From Phycisphaerae bacterium (GTDB taxonomy: Bacteria > Planctomycetota > Phycisphaerae > SM23-33), in contig JASLNT010000056.1 of the NCBI GenBank assembly GCA_030745875.1, forward strand, positions 1-58,653: a stretch of 58,653 nucleotides of DNA, in the 5' to 3' direction. Positions 26,047 through 34,869 of this stretch are shown piece by piece. The position numbers and the translations under genes are program-made. The notes under the pieces are model-generated. The model had not been told where the DNA came from, made no database searches, and saw nothing but the letters and a program-made list of their open reading frames with translations. Numbering within the stretch: position 1 is the stretch's first letter; each line of letters starts with the position of its first letter.

Positions 26047-28446
26047 ATGACAAGCAGATACCCGACCGTCGCATGCGCCGTTGTGATTATTGCTCTGGCC
26101 GCCGGGAGCGTCCTTGCCGCGCCAGCCAGATCTTACGGCCGCATCGAGTTGATTCGCGATACATGGGGCATACCGCACGTGTTCTCCGATACGGACCCCG
26201 GCGCAATGTACGGTTTGGGCTATGCGTGTGCGGGCGAGCGGGGCTTTCAGATGTATTATTCGCTGCGGATCATTCAGGGGCGCCTTGCCGAGGTCATAGG
26301 CGACGTGACCAAACAGCGCCGGCGCGATACATCGGTGTTCAACGACCGCAAGATGCGGACATTTGGCTTCCACCGTGCGGCCCGAAAGGTGGCTGGGCGG
26401 TTGGATGCTGAAACGCAGCGGTTGTTGCGAGCGTATTGTGATGGCGTCAACGATTGGTTTGCCGCCAACAAGGATAAGGCCCATCCGATGTTTGCAAAAC
26501 TCGGCGTGACTGTTGAGCCTTGGACGCCGGCGGACTGCATTGCATCGTGGTGGCATCTGGCGCAGTTCTTTGCAAGTGACGGTACGCGCGATCTGATCGC
26601 CCGCCGCAACTTCGCCGGCGGGGGGCGCGGCGGTCGGGGAGGGCGCGGTATGATGCGGCGCCCCACTCCCGGACCGCTGTGGGTGGACGATTCGGCGGCG
26701 GTTGTACAGCGAAGCGACGTTTCGGACCAATGGGTTCGGCGTGTAGAGAAATTTGTTAGCGACCATGGCCTGGACCGCCGGAGCGATCCGACCAGCCGTC
26801 CGGCCGGGCCGAAGTTCAGCCACGCCTGGGTCGTTGGCGGAAAGAGAACCACGACCGGGGCGGCCGTTCTGGTCAGCGATCCTCAGACTCCCGTGCGGAA
26901 CCCGTCGTTATGGCACGAGTTTCACATTCGGGGCAAGACGTTCAACGCACGCGGTGTCGGCGTGCCGGGCAATCCGGGCATACTGATCGGTTTCAACGAA
27001 CATGTCGCCTGGGGCGTTACCGCACTGGGCGCGGACCAGGCGGACCTGTTCATGCTTAAGACCGATCCCGGGCGGCCTGACGAGTATCTGTTTGACGGTA
27101 AGTGGCGCAAGATGACTGTGCTGAGCGAGGTCGTCAAGGTGAAGGGCGGTAGGGCGGTTCCGATCAAGATTCGCTTGACGCATCTCGGGCCGGTCGTCAC
27201 GCGGTTTGCCTTCGCTCGCCCAGATGAACCGGAAGTGGCGTTGAAACGCGTACCGGTCTGTATGAAGGACAGCGAAACCATCCAAGGCCTCGTTGCAATG
27301 CTTCGGGCCGACAATGTCGGTGAGTTTCACAAGGCGCTTGGGCGGTGGCACTTTCCGTCGGCGAATGTGGTTTTTGGCGACGACAAGGGCGCGATCGGTT
27401 ACTCGGTGGTTGCGGCCGTTCCCGTTCGTTCAGCCCTCGCTGTCCGCAATGGACGGGCTGCGGTCGACGGGTCGAGTTCGAAATACGACTGGCGGGGATA
27501 CGTTCCCCACGACCTCAAACCGCATGTGATCAATCCGAAGCGAGGCTGGATCGCCAGCGGAAACCACCGGACGATAGAATCATTCTATCGGATCCCATTG
27601 GGCACAATGACCGGGTCCGGAGGGCATTCGGTGCGCTCGTGGCGGCTGTACGAGCGTTTGGCGGGAAAGGAGCGATTCAAGCCCGCCGACGTGCTCGACA
27701 TCCATTATGACTCAGTGAACGCTGCGCGGCGGGAGATTGTGCGGTTCGGATTTCATCTGCGGGATGTGCAGAAGCACAAGCTCTCGCCGGATGCGTCGCG
27801 GGCTTTGAAGCACCTCGAGCCGTGGCGCCAGGGCGGTTCGAAGTCCGACCTGACCGTTCCCGGCGCCGAGACCGCCGCCTCGCTCAACACGTTCTTCAGG
27901 TTTGTCGCCACCCCGCTTGCCGGCAGGTATGGCGGCGGAGAGTCGGGATTGGCGCGCTTTCTGACACACCTGGGCCGACGAATCGACAAAGCCCCCAAGA
28001 CTGCACTGGACAAGACCGAAATTGAGTTCATCGATAACGCGTTGGCTGCGGCGTGGCGGGCGTCGCAGAACAAGTATCGGAGCGATACGTTGCGGTGGAG
28101 CGAGTTGGCGCGCAAGGAAGTTCTGCGCCGCCGAATGGGATGGTTCGAAAGCCTCGACGGATTCGCTTCAATTGACCGCGCCGGCGACCTGACATATCCG
28201 CCCCTGACGTGCGTCGACGGCGGGACGATTCGATCGCAGGCCGGACAGTCTTACACGCAGTACGTTCCACTCGGTGATGTGGATGGTGCGATGAGCATCT
28301 TACCGCCGGGCCACAGCGATCGGACCAAAGACCCCCTGCAGACCAGTACGATGAAGCTATGGGGGACCGGGAAGCTTCACCCGGCGCCGCTGTCGCGCAA
28401 GGCCGTTGGCGCCATAACCGCTTCGGCGGTCGTACTCTCAAAGTAA
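26047..28446 (+). CDS. penicillin acylase family Ntn-hydrolase
   Basis: 799 residues with a Sec signal peptide (about 1-24, ending SVLAAPARS). The alpha-chain region opens IELIRDTWGIPHVFSD and has the FAYGLGYACAGER-type element around residues 55-65. The predicted autocatalytic cleavage site lies before Ser258 in GPKFS-HAWVVGGKR, which would be the N-terminal nucleophile of the beta chain. A Gly/Arg-rich insert (about residues 194-210, GGGRGGRGGRGMMRR) lies in the spacer-peptide region expected to be removed. The family cleaves amides such as beta-lactam side chains and acyl-homoserine lactones; the substrate here is unknown. It would act in the periplasm. Confidence 0.88.
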   Translation: MTSRYPTVACAVVIIALAAGSVLAAPARSYGRIELIRDTWGIPHVFSDTDPGAMYGLGYACAGERGFQMYYSLRIIQGRLAEVIGDVTKQRRRDTSVFNDRKMRTFGFHRAARKVAGRLDAETQRLLRAYCDGVNDWFAANKDKAHPMFAKLGVTVEPWTPADCIASWWHLAQFFASDGTRDLIARRNFAGGGRGGRGGRGMMRRPTPGPLWVDDSAAVVQRSDVSDQWVRRVEKFVSDHGLDRRSDPTSRPAGPKFSHAWVVGGKRTTTGAAVLVSDPQTPVRNPSLWHEFHIRGKTFNARGVGVPGNPGILIGFNEHVAWGVTALGADQADLFMLKTDPGRPDEYLFDGKWRKMTVLSEVVKVKGGRAVPIKIRLTHLGPVVTRFAFARPDEPEVALKRVPVCMKDSETIQGLVAMLRADNVGEFHKALGRWHFPSANVVFGDDKGAIGYSVVAAVPVRSALAVRNGRAAVDGSSSKYDWRGYVPHDLKPHVINPKRGWIASGNHRTIESFYRIPLGTMTGSGGHSVRSWRLYERLAGKERFKPADVLDIHYDSVNAARREIVRFGFHLRDVQKHKLSPDASRALKHLEPWRQGGSKSDLTVPGAETAASLNTFFRFVATPLAGRYGGGESGLARFLTHLGRRIDKAPKTALDKTEIEFIDNALAAAWRASQNKYRSDTLRWSELARKEVLRRRMGWFESLDGFASIDRAGDLTYPPLTCVDGGTIRSQAGQSYTQYVPLGDVDGAMSILPPGHSDRTKDPLQTSTMKLWGTGKLHPAPLSRKAVGAITASAVVLSK

Positions 28447-28466
28447 CGTCGCCATCGCCCCTGTTG

Positions 28467-29081
28467 CTACTTGGGCCTTAGAAGCTTGCGGACCTCGGCG
28501 CAGATATCATCAGCCGAAACGTTCGCGGCGCCGACCTTTGGTATGATCGCATCGATGGCGATCATTGCCGCGCGCATTGATTTGAGTCTATCACCGCGCT
28601 GACTCATCGGTGGGAGCTGCCTTGGTTGCGGAATGACCAGCCACTGGTCGCCCTTCTTGTGCAGATTCAACGGTTTTGGGAGTCCTTTTAGTATGCACTT
28701 GGCTGTGTCACCGGTGATTTCGCATTGCATATGTCTTTTGGCGTTCTCTAAGTCTGGTTTTATCATACCTACCTGTGCCTTGACACTTGCCTCCACCCAG
28801 ACTTTTTCACCGTATGCCTTGTTCCCGGCGTCGATCAGCTTATGGAGCGTCTCCAGAAAGGGCATTTGCTTTATCAGATACTCTTTGTCCTCAGTGGAGC
28901 AGTCATAACAGGACGCCATCGCATTACCGTCTCCCGAGGCAATGGCTTCCAGCAATTTCAGGGCCACCGCCTTGGGTCCGGAGGGGGAAGATGAAGATGA
29001 ACCTCCTTCATTTCGACCGCAACCGGCCTGCAGGCCCGCAAAGACAATCACCGCTATAATCAAATGCCGCTTGTTGCGCAT
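28467..29081 (-). CDS. lipoprotein of unknown function
   Basis: 204 residues. A short basic N-terminus and hydrophobic stretch end in the lipobox LQAGC, followed by a Gly/Ser linker (residues 22-34). The mature domain begins AVALKLLEAIASGDGNAMASCY and has the alpha-plus-beta order of NTF2-like or DUF4878-type domains; I am not certain of the family. Two Cys in SCYDCSTED and two more later might form disulfides. The gene is convergent with the acylase gene. No function is assigned. Confidence 0.7.
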   Translation of the reverse strand: MRNKRHLIIAVIVFAGLQAGCGRNEGGSSSSSPSGPKAVALKLLEAIASGDGNAMASCYDCSTEDKEYLIKQMPFLETLHKLIDAGNKAYGEKVWVEASVKAQVGMIKPDLENAKRHMQCEITGDTAKCILKGLPKPLNLHKKGDQWLVIPQPRQLPPMSQRGDRLKSMRAAMIAIDAIIPKVGAANVSADDICAEVRKLLRPK

Positions 29082-29212
29082 TGTGCTTCTCCCGATCTCG
29101 ACCGATCCGCCGGATGTCCTGCTCCGAACGATACTATCAGTATAACGTGTTTCTGATTCCTGTGGTCTATTAATGGCAGGAGGTGACCTGCGGACAGTTC
29201 TGAGGGACGTCG

Positions 29213-30007
29213 CTATTCCCGCCCTATGGGCAGTTCGAGCCCGACAGGTGAGACTACGAAACCGGCGTGCTTGATGTTGCGCCCCGGATCGTACATCAGA
29301 TCGTCACCGGCAAGATCGACTATGGCGCATCCGGCTTCGATTGCTATCGCCGCTCCGGCTGCGGTATCCCACAGACACGTTGGACCGAACCGCGGGTAGA
29401 TATCTGCTGTTCCGTCCGCCACGGCGCATATTTTCAGCGAACTACCGTGGGGCACTATGTTTGTTATTCCCAGCCTGGCGAGGAACTGTTCGGTTTTGGC
29501 GTCCAGGTGTGAGCGGCTTACCACTGCCGATGCCGGTTCAGAGCATTTACTGGCGGCGATCCTCTCCGGTGGGGTGTTGGTTTCGCATTTCCAGGCTCCA
29601 AGCCCTTCCGCCGCCCAGTACGTCACCCCAATCGCCGGGATGTCGATCACGCCGAGGATTGGCTTGTCGTTCTTTACCAAAGCGATGTTCACGGTGTAGT
29701 CCGTCAGACCTTTGATGAACTCCTTGGTTCCGTCCAGCGGGTCTACGCACCAGTAGATCCCCCAGTCCTGCTCATCGAGGTTGTCCAGGTCGCCTTCTTC
29801 CGAGAGTATGGGGAATCTGGGTTCGAGTTTGTCCAGACCGGCCTGTATTGCCCGATGAGAGGCTATATCGGCGCGCGAAAGCGGTGAACCATCGGATTTC
29901 TCGGTGACATCGATATCCTCGGCGGCGACCTGCAAAATGGCCGTTCCCGCCTTCTGTGCGATCGGTCGGACTTCTTCAAGAAATGCAGCGAGCAGTTGTT
30001 GTTCCAT
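29213..30007 (-). CDS. cysQ: 3'(2'),5'-bisphosphate nucleotidase CysQ
   Basis: 264 residues from the ATG at 30007, which begins MEQQLLAAFLEEVRPIA as in the family; a longer frame to 30103 overlaps the promoter and is rejected. Inositol-monophosphatase-fold metal motifs are present: ILSEEGD, CVDPLDGTKEF and LWDTAAGAAI. The enzyme hydrolyses the PAP left after PAPS is used, protecting cells from its build-up. It is divergent from the cysC-cysD-cysNC operon, and the promoter region between them carries a probable shared operator, so the whole pathway may be controlled together. Confidence 0.92.
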   Translation of the reverse strand: MEQQLLAAFLEEVRPIAQKAGTAILQVAAEDIDVTEKSDGSPLSRADIASHRAIQAGLDKLEPRFPILSEEGDLDNLDEQDWGIYWCVDPLDGTKEFIKGLTDYTVNIALVKNDKPILGVIDIPAIGVTYWAAEGLGAWKCETNTPPERIAASKCSEPASAVVSRSHLDAKTEQFLARLGITNIVPHGSSLKICAVADGTADIYPRFGPTCLWDTAAGAAIAIEAGCAIVDLAGDDLMYDPGRNIKHAGFVVSPVGLELPIGRE

Positions 30008-30037
30008 TTGCGAAGTCTTCTCCAGTCTGTAAAGTAG

Positions 30038-30057
30038 CCGGTCAATTGCTTGACCGG
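30038..30057. promoter_or_regulatory. inverted repeat, candidate operator between cysQ and cysC
   Basis: CCGGTCAA and TTGACCGG form a perfect 8-bp inverted repeat around TTGC. The right arm contains the -35 hexamer of the rightward promoter, and the whole site lies in the 5' leader of cysQ. A dimeric repressor or activator binding here could act on both directions. Confidence 0.6.
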
Positions 30058-30079
30058 AGCGGTAATCTCCTGTTATAGT
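30050..30079 (+). promoter_or_regulatory. sigma70-like promoter toward cysC-cysD-cysNC
   Basis: TTGACC (30050-30055) and TATAGT (30074-30079) are 18 bp apart. The predicted start is near 30086, giving a leader of about 93 nt before the cysC ATG. The -35 lies in the inverted repeat at 30038-30057. Confidence 0.5.
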
Positions 30080-30103
30080 ACCGCCGTACTCGGGATTGTG
30101 CAA
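30075..30103 (-). promoter_or_regulatory. sigma70-like promoter toward cysQ
   Basis: On the minus strand TTGCAC (30103-30098) and TACTAT (30080-30075) are 17 bp apart. The -10 box shares bases with the -10 of the rightward promoter, so both cannot be occupied at once. The cysQ leader would be about 60 nt and would contain the inverted repeat. Confidence 0.45.
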
Positions 30104-30178
30104 TATGGGGAGGCCAGCTGCTGATTTCCGGTATTTTGAGATTCATCAGGCCTATCGTGATAGAGAAGATAGAAAGAA

Positions 30179-30784
30179 ATGAAATCGACGAACATAACGT
30201 GGCATGGAGGGCAGGTCAGCGCCGCAGACCGCAGCGCACTCCTCGGTCAGCGCGGATGCGTGGTCTGGTTGACCGGTTTGAGCGGTTCGGGCAAGAGCAC
30301 CATTGCTCGAGTTCTGGAGTCGCAGTTGATCGGAAACGGACGCCTGGCGTATGTTTTGGACGGTGACAACGTTCGTCACGGGCTCAATTCGGACTTGGGA
30401 TTTGCTCCGACCGATCGCCAGGAGAACATACGCAGAATCAGCGAACTGTCGGGACTCTTTGCAGATGCGGGCATTATTACTGTAGCGGCGTTTATTTCTC
30501 CGTATCGCGCCGGTCGGGAACGCGCCCGCGAGATCGTAGGTCCCGAGAGGTTCGTCGAGGCTTACCTCGATGTATCTCTGGAAGAGTGTGAAAAACGAGA
30601 TCCAAAAGGTCTTTACCAGCAGGCGCGGGCCGGTGAGATCGCCGACTTCACCGGTATTGACGCGCCTTACGAAGCGCCGGAGAATCCGCAAATCAGGATT
30701 ACAACGGAGCACGCAACTCCCGCCGATGCGGCCGGGAAGATCATGGAGTACTTGGCTGAGAACAAGTTCCTTTCCGCCCAGTAA
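30179..30784 (+). CDS. cysC: adenylylsulfate (APS) kinase
   Basis: 201 residues. The P-loop GLSGSGKST and the following [30 protein letters not shown] and [15 protein letters not shown] are textbook APS-kinase motifs. It phosphorylates APS at the 3' position to give PAPS, the sulfuryl donor for sulfotransferases and substrate for PAPS reductase. It is the first gene of the rightward sulfate-activation operon, 44 bp upstream of cysD. A second, more divergent APS-kinase domain is fused to CysN two genes later. Confidence 0.93.
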   Translation: MKSTNITWHGGQVSAADRSALLGQRGCVVWLTGLSGSGKSTIARVLESQLIGNGRLAYVLDGDNVRHGLNSDLGFAPTDRQENIRRISELSGLFADAGIITVAAFISPYRAGRERAREIVGPERFVEAYLDVSLEECEKRDPKGLYQQARAGEIADFTGIDAPYEAPENPQIRITTEHATPADAAGKIMEYLAENKFLSAQ

Positions 30785-30828
30785 GAAAAGAGAACACCGT
30801 GGAGGCTGATCCTCCGCAGGAGCAAGAC

Positions 30829-31734
30829 GTGAATTCATATAACATAACGCATCTTAAGCAGTTGGAAGCTGAGAGCATCCACATTATCCGCGAGGTGGTG
30901 GCCGAGTGCGACCGCCCGGTGATGATGTATTCCATGGGCAAGGACTCCTCTGTGATGATTCGCCTGGCCCGCAAGGCGTTCGCCCCGGGCGGGCTTCCGT
31001 TTCCGCTGCTGCATGTGGACACAACATTCAAGTTTCGTGAGATGATCGAGTTTCGCGACAACTTTGCTCGCGAGATAGGCGCCGAACTGATAGTTCACAT
31101 AAACCAGGAGGCGTTGGATCGCATAGGACCGGCCGAGAACTGGACTTGCACGATGTGTGCTGATGTTCTTAAGCGTGAGGCGTTGGTGAAGGCCCTTCAG
31201 GACGGTCAGTTCGACGCGGCCTTTGGAGGAGCTCGTCGCGACGAAGAGAAGTCTCGCGCCAAGGAGCGGATATTCTCCTTCCGTGATGAGTTCATGCAGT
31301 GGGACCCAAAGAATCAGCGCCCCGAGCTATGGAGCGTATACAACACGCGACACGCCAAGGGCGAGTCGTTCCGCGTTTTCCCGCTGTCTAACTGGACGGA
31401 GTTGGATATCTGGCATTACGTGCACGTTGAGAAAATACCGATTGTGCCCTTGTACTTCGCCAAAAAACGCCCCGTGATCAAGCGCGACGGGATGCTGCTT
31501 CTGGCTGGCGACCTCAACCAACCGCAAGAGGGCGAAGAGATCGTTGAGATGTCGATTCGCTTCCGCACGCTTGGTTGTCAGTTGTGCAGCGGAGCGATGG
31601 AGTCGACCGCTACGACTATTGAAGAGATTATCGCTGAAACCACTATCGCCAGGAATTCCGAACGGCAGAACCGGGCCGTTGACCAGGACCGGGAAGGTTC
31701 GATGGAAGAGAAGAAAAAGGACGGGTACTTCTAG
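30829..31734 (+). CDS. cysD: sulfate adenylyltransferase subunit 2
   Basis: 301 residues from the GTG at 30829, preferred over the GTG at 30799 because AGGAG (30818-30822) stands six bases before it and the protein then begins [16 protein letters not shown], the usual CysD start. The adenylation site is MYSMGKDSS (GKDS at 37-40) of the PP-loop ATPase fold, and [16 protein letters not shown] is the typical CysD loop. With CysN it makes APS from ATP and sulfate, driven by GTP hydrolysis. Its stop codon overlaps the start of cysNC, so the subunits are translationally coupled. Confidence 0.94.
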   Translation: MNSYNITHLKQLEAESIHIIREVVAECDRPVMMYSMGKDSSVMIRLARKAFAPGGLPFPLLHVDTTFKFREMIEFRDNFAREIGAELIVHINQEALDRIGPAENWTCTMCADVLKREALVKALQDGQFDAAFGGARRDEEKSRAKERIFSFRDEFMQWDPKNQRPELWSVYNTRHAKGESFRVFPLSNWTELDIWHYVHVEKIPIVPLYFAKKRPVIKRDGMLLLAGDLNQPQEGEEIVEMSIRFRTLGCQLCSGAMESTATTIEEIIAETTIARNSERQNRAVDQDREGSMEEKKKDGYF

Positions 31735-33647
31735 TGGATGCGATAAAAACGCTACAGGAAGATGAACGCAAGGACCTGCTGCGGTTAGTAACCGCAGGCA
31801 GTGTTGACGACGGTAAGAGCACCCTTATCGGGCGCCTGCTGTATGAATCAAAGGGCATCTACGAGGATCAGTTGTCTTCGGTTGTTGAGGCGTCGGCTCG
31901 CGTGGGCTCCACGGGCGGTGATTTGGATCTTGCGTTAGTTACCGATGGCCTGCGCGCGGAGCGCGAGCAGGGCATAACTATTGATGTCGCATATAGATAC
32001 TTCTCCACACCGCGCCGGAAGTTCATCATCGCCGACACTCCCGGCCACGAGCAGTACACTCGCAATATGGCTACCGGAGCGTCGACCGCCAGCTTGGTGA
32101 TCATCCTTATCGATGCACAGAACGGCGTCGTTACGCAGTCTAAGAGGCATGCGTTTATCGCTTCGCTTCTGGGTATCCCGCACGTTGTTGTCGCGATTAA
32201 CAAGATGGACCTGGTGGACTACTCCCAGGAGGCGTACGAAGCGATCTGCAGCGAGTTCACCGAATTCGCCGCCAAGTTGGAAATCCACGATCTCACGTTC
32301 ATACCGGTAAGCGCCCTGAAAGGCGACAACGTGGTCGACACCAGTGAGGCCATGTCCTGGTACAAGGGCGGTTCGCTGCTGAATCACCTTGAGACCGTGC
32401 ACATCGCTTCCGATCGCAACCTGATCGACCTTCGTTTCCCCGTGCAGTACGTTCTCCGTCCGGACCGGACGTTCCGAGGTTATCTGGGGACGGTTGCGTC
32501 CGGTACGATCAAGCAGGGCGACGAAGTTATGATCCTGCCGACCGGAATGCGCAGCCGCATCAAGACTGTCTTCGGCCCCGACGGTGATCTCAACGAAGCG
32601 TTTCCACCGCTGGCGGTGGGGGTGACGCTTGAGGACGATATCGATGTCAGCCGAGGCGACACCATTGTGCACGTAAACAACGTTCCCCGGGTCGACCGGG
32701 ACCTCGACGCCATGATTGTTTGGATGTCCGAAGACCCGATGCAGCCGGGCAAGCAGTATCTGATCAAGCATTCCACACGAATGACACCGGGTCAGATCTC
32801 CAACTTACGATTCCGAGTGGACGTTAATACGCTGCACCGCTCACAGGCCGACAGCCTGGGCCTCAATGAGATCGGGCGTTGTGTTGTTTCGCTTACGCGT
32901 CCGATCGCCTACGATCCCTACACTCGCAATAGAGAGACCGGCTCGTTCATCGTAATCGACCGTCTCACCAACAGCACAGTGGGCGCCGGCATGGTGCTTG
33001 ATCGCGATCCCAATAAATTGTCCGTGTCGCCTGAAAAGCAGGTTCGCACTCATAAGAGCGGGCACGTCAGCCGTCACGCCAGCGGGATATCAGAAGAACT
33101 TCGGACCGAACGTATGGGTCATAAGCCCGCCACGATCTGGCTGACCGGTCTGCCGAGGTCGGGCAAGAGCACCATTGCATACGAACTGGAGCGAAAACTG
33201 TTCGAGGCCGGGTCCAATTGCTTTGTTCTGGACGGTGAGAACGCGCGTCTTGGCTTCAGCAAGGATCTGGGCTTCAGCGCCGACGACCGTAGCGAGAATC
33301 TCCGCCGGGCCGCTGAAGTTGCCCGAGTTCTCAACGAAGCGGGGATCATATGCATTTGTGCGTTTGTTTCACCATACCAGACAAGCCGCGACCAGACTCG
33401 CGAAATCCTCAGTCCGGAGCGATACATGGAGGTATATCTGTCGGCCCCTGCCGATGCATGCCGACAGCGTGACGCAAAGCTATACGAAATGGCTGACAGC
33501 GGTGAGATCAGCGAGTTTTCCGGCGTGACGGCTCCCTACGAGAAGCCCCATGCTCCGGACCTGACACTTCCGACACATGAAATCGACCTTGAAGAGAGCA
33601 CCGAGCGAATCATCGCGCTGCTCCGAGCGAAAGGCGTAATCGGTTGA
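31734..33647 (+). CDS. cysNC: bifunctional sulfate adenylyltransferase subunit 1/APS kinase
   Basis: 637 residues, GTG start sharing a base with the cysD stop. Residues 1 to about 450 are the EF-Tu-like GTPase CysN: G1 loop GSVDDGKST (22-30), [17 protein letters not shown] and NKMDLVDYS. From about residue 465 an APS-kinase domain follows with a P-loop GLPRSGKST (472-480), [10 protein letters not shown] and [12 protein letters not shown]. The fused kinase differs from the stand-alone CysC at several motif positions (for example GENARLG in place of GDNVRHG). The fusion would channel APS to PAPS. Confidence 0.93.
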   Translation: MDAIKTLQEDERKDLLRLVTAGSVDDGKSTLIGRLLYESKGIYEDQLSSVVEASARVGSTGGDLDLALVTDGLRAEREQGITIDVAYRYFSTPRRKFIIADTPGHEQYTRNMATGASTASLVIILIDAQNGVVTQSKRHAFIASLLGIPHVVVAINKMDLVDYSQEAYEAICSEFTEFAAKLEIHDLTFIPVSALKGDNVVDTSEAMSWYKGGSLLNHLETVHIASDRNLIDLRFPVQYVLRPDRTFRGYLGTVASGTIKQGDEVMILPTGMRSRIKTVFGPDGDLNEAFPPLAVGVTLEDDIDVSRGDTIVHVNNVPRVDRDLDAMIVWMSEDPMQPGKQYLIKHSTRMTPGQISNLRFRVDVNTLHRSQADSLGLNEIGRCVVSLTRPIAYDPYTRNRETGSFIVIDRLTNSTVGAGMVLDRDPNKLSVSPEKQVRTHKSGHVSRHASGISEELRTERMGHKPATIWLTGLPRSGKSTIAYELERKLFEAGSNCFVLDGENARLGFSKDLGFSADDRSENLRRAAEVARVLNEAGIICICAFVSPYQTSRDQTREILSPERYMEVYLSAPADACRQRDAKLYEMADSGEISEFSGVTAPYEKPHAPDLTLPTHEIDLEESTERIIALLRAKGVIG

Positions 33648-33726
33648 GGCGGTTGCCCGGACTTGCAAGAGGCGGGTCCGGCGAGGCTTGAAGAGTTCGC
33701 CCGATCTGTTACAGTAGCGTACTGCC

Positions 33727-33870
33727 ATGCCGAAGATCCTCGAAGTAATTCTGTTGGTGGTCATCCCAGTAGTCTGGGGGTTGTTGATTCACTGTGTTTT
33801 CGAGATGTTTCGCGGCCGTCGTGTACGTCGTGATCTGCGCGACCAGAGCGTCGAGGCTAAGGAATCATGA
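33727..33870 (+). CDS. 47-residue membrane protein coupled to the TauE/SafE exporter
   Basis: A short frame, ATG at 33727 and TGA at 33868-33870, that overlaps the next start codon in an ATGA pattern. It encodes one hydrophobic helix (about residues 5-25, ILEVILLVVIPVVWGLLI) followed by a strongly basic, Arg-rich tail (RGRRVRRDLRDQ), which predicts an inner-membrane protein with a cytoplasmic C-terminus. No family is recognised. The coupling suggests a small partner or regulator of the exporter. Confidence 0.55.
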   Translation: MPKILEVILLVVIPVVWGLLIHCVFEMFRGRRVRRDLRDQSVEAKES

Positions 33871-34757
33871 TCCCACTGGACGAACTTCTTCAGGGCTGCT
33901 ACTTTTCGAATCCGGTGATGCTGGTGGGATGCCTGCTGGCGATGGGGTTGTGCATCGGGACTCTGGCCGGTCTGTTCGGTGTTGGCGGCGGATTTCTGAC
34001 TGTCCCGATACTCGAGTCGATGTTCGGATTCAATTTCACGATTTCAGTCGGCAGCAATCTTGCCTCCGCCGCCGGTACGAGTGCTGTTGGTGTGGCCAGG
34101 CACGGGAAGTTGGGCAATGTCGAACCAAGAACCGTGGTGCTCCTTGCGTTGGGCAGTGTGCCCGGAGCCCTGTTTGGGGCTGAGATACACCAGTGGCTTT
34201 ACGATTCTCTAGGCGATGGCTTCAGGCAGTTGATGAGGGGTTTGTTTGTCGCGCTAATGCTTGCGGCTGCGTGGTTGATCTGGCGCGGGCCGAGGGAAAC
34301 TACGCACGGTAAGTCGCCGCTGCAGCGTCTTGCGATAGGTCCGTACGTTGACCTGCCCCGCGCCGGTATTCTGCATGTCAGCCTTCCGGGAATGCTCGCC
34401 ATGGGCCTGGGCGTTGGCGTGTTGGTTGGTCTGATGGGCGTGGGCGGAGGGGTGTTGTTCATGCCTCTTCTAGTTATGGCCGTGGGCATGTCGGTTCACC
34501 AGGCCGTGGGAACGAGCCTGGGCGTTGTGTTTTGCTCGGCTGTTGTGGCGGTGCTTAGATACGGTTTCAAGGGCAATGTGAGCCTCTGGATCGCCCTTAG
34601 CATACTTACCGGAAGCGCAGTCGGCGTGCAGTTTGGATCGTGGATGTGCAACCGATTGCACGCCAGAAGGCTTCGCAGGTATTTTGCTCTGCTGGTTCTT
34701 GGCGCCGCGGTGATGCTTGCGGTCAAGATGGTCCACGCGGCCGCCTTCGTGCAATGA
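33867..34757 (+). CDS. TauE/SafE family sulfite/organosulfonate exporter
   Basis: 296 residues with about eight membrane helices in two pseudo-repeats. Each half has the family Gly-rich signature: GLFGVGGGFLTVP in the first and VGLMGVGGGVLFMP in the second. Members transport sulfite, sulfoacetate or related anions across the inner membrane. The position directly downstream of cysNC supports a role in the sulfur pathway, such as efflux of excess sulfite, though direction and substrate are unproven. It is probably in one transcript with the 47-residue membrane protein. Confidence 0.85.
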   Translation: MIPLDELLQGCYFSNPVMLVGCLLAMGLCIGTLAGLFGVGGGFLTVPILESMFGFNFTISVGSNLASAAGTSAVGVARHGKLGNVEPRTVVLLALGSVPGALFGAEIHQWLYDSLGDGFRQLMRGLFVALMLAAAWLIWRGPRETTHGKSPLQRLAIGPYVDLPRAGILHVSLPGMLAMGLGVGVLVGLMGVGGGVLFMPLLVMAVGMSVHQAVGTSLGVVFCSAVVAVLRYGFKGNVSLWIALSILTGSAVGVQFGSWMCNRLHARRLRRYFALLVLGAAVMLAVKMVHAAAFVQ

Positions 34758-34869
34758 GATAAGGGATAGCTTGTATCGGGCGCGTCCTGAGATGTAAACT
34801 CAAACAAATGTCACCGGCTTTTCTGGCCGATAATTCAAGCATAGGTTAACACTTGGGAACCTCTAATAT

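Noticed and set aside
34758..34869. Possible glmS ribozyme or riboswitch upstream of glmS
   Set aside because: The 112-bp gap is too short and I found no matching structure or conserved core.
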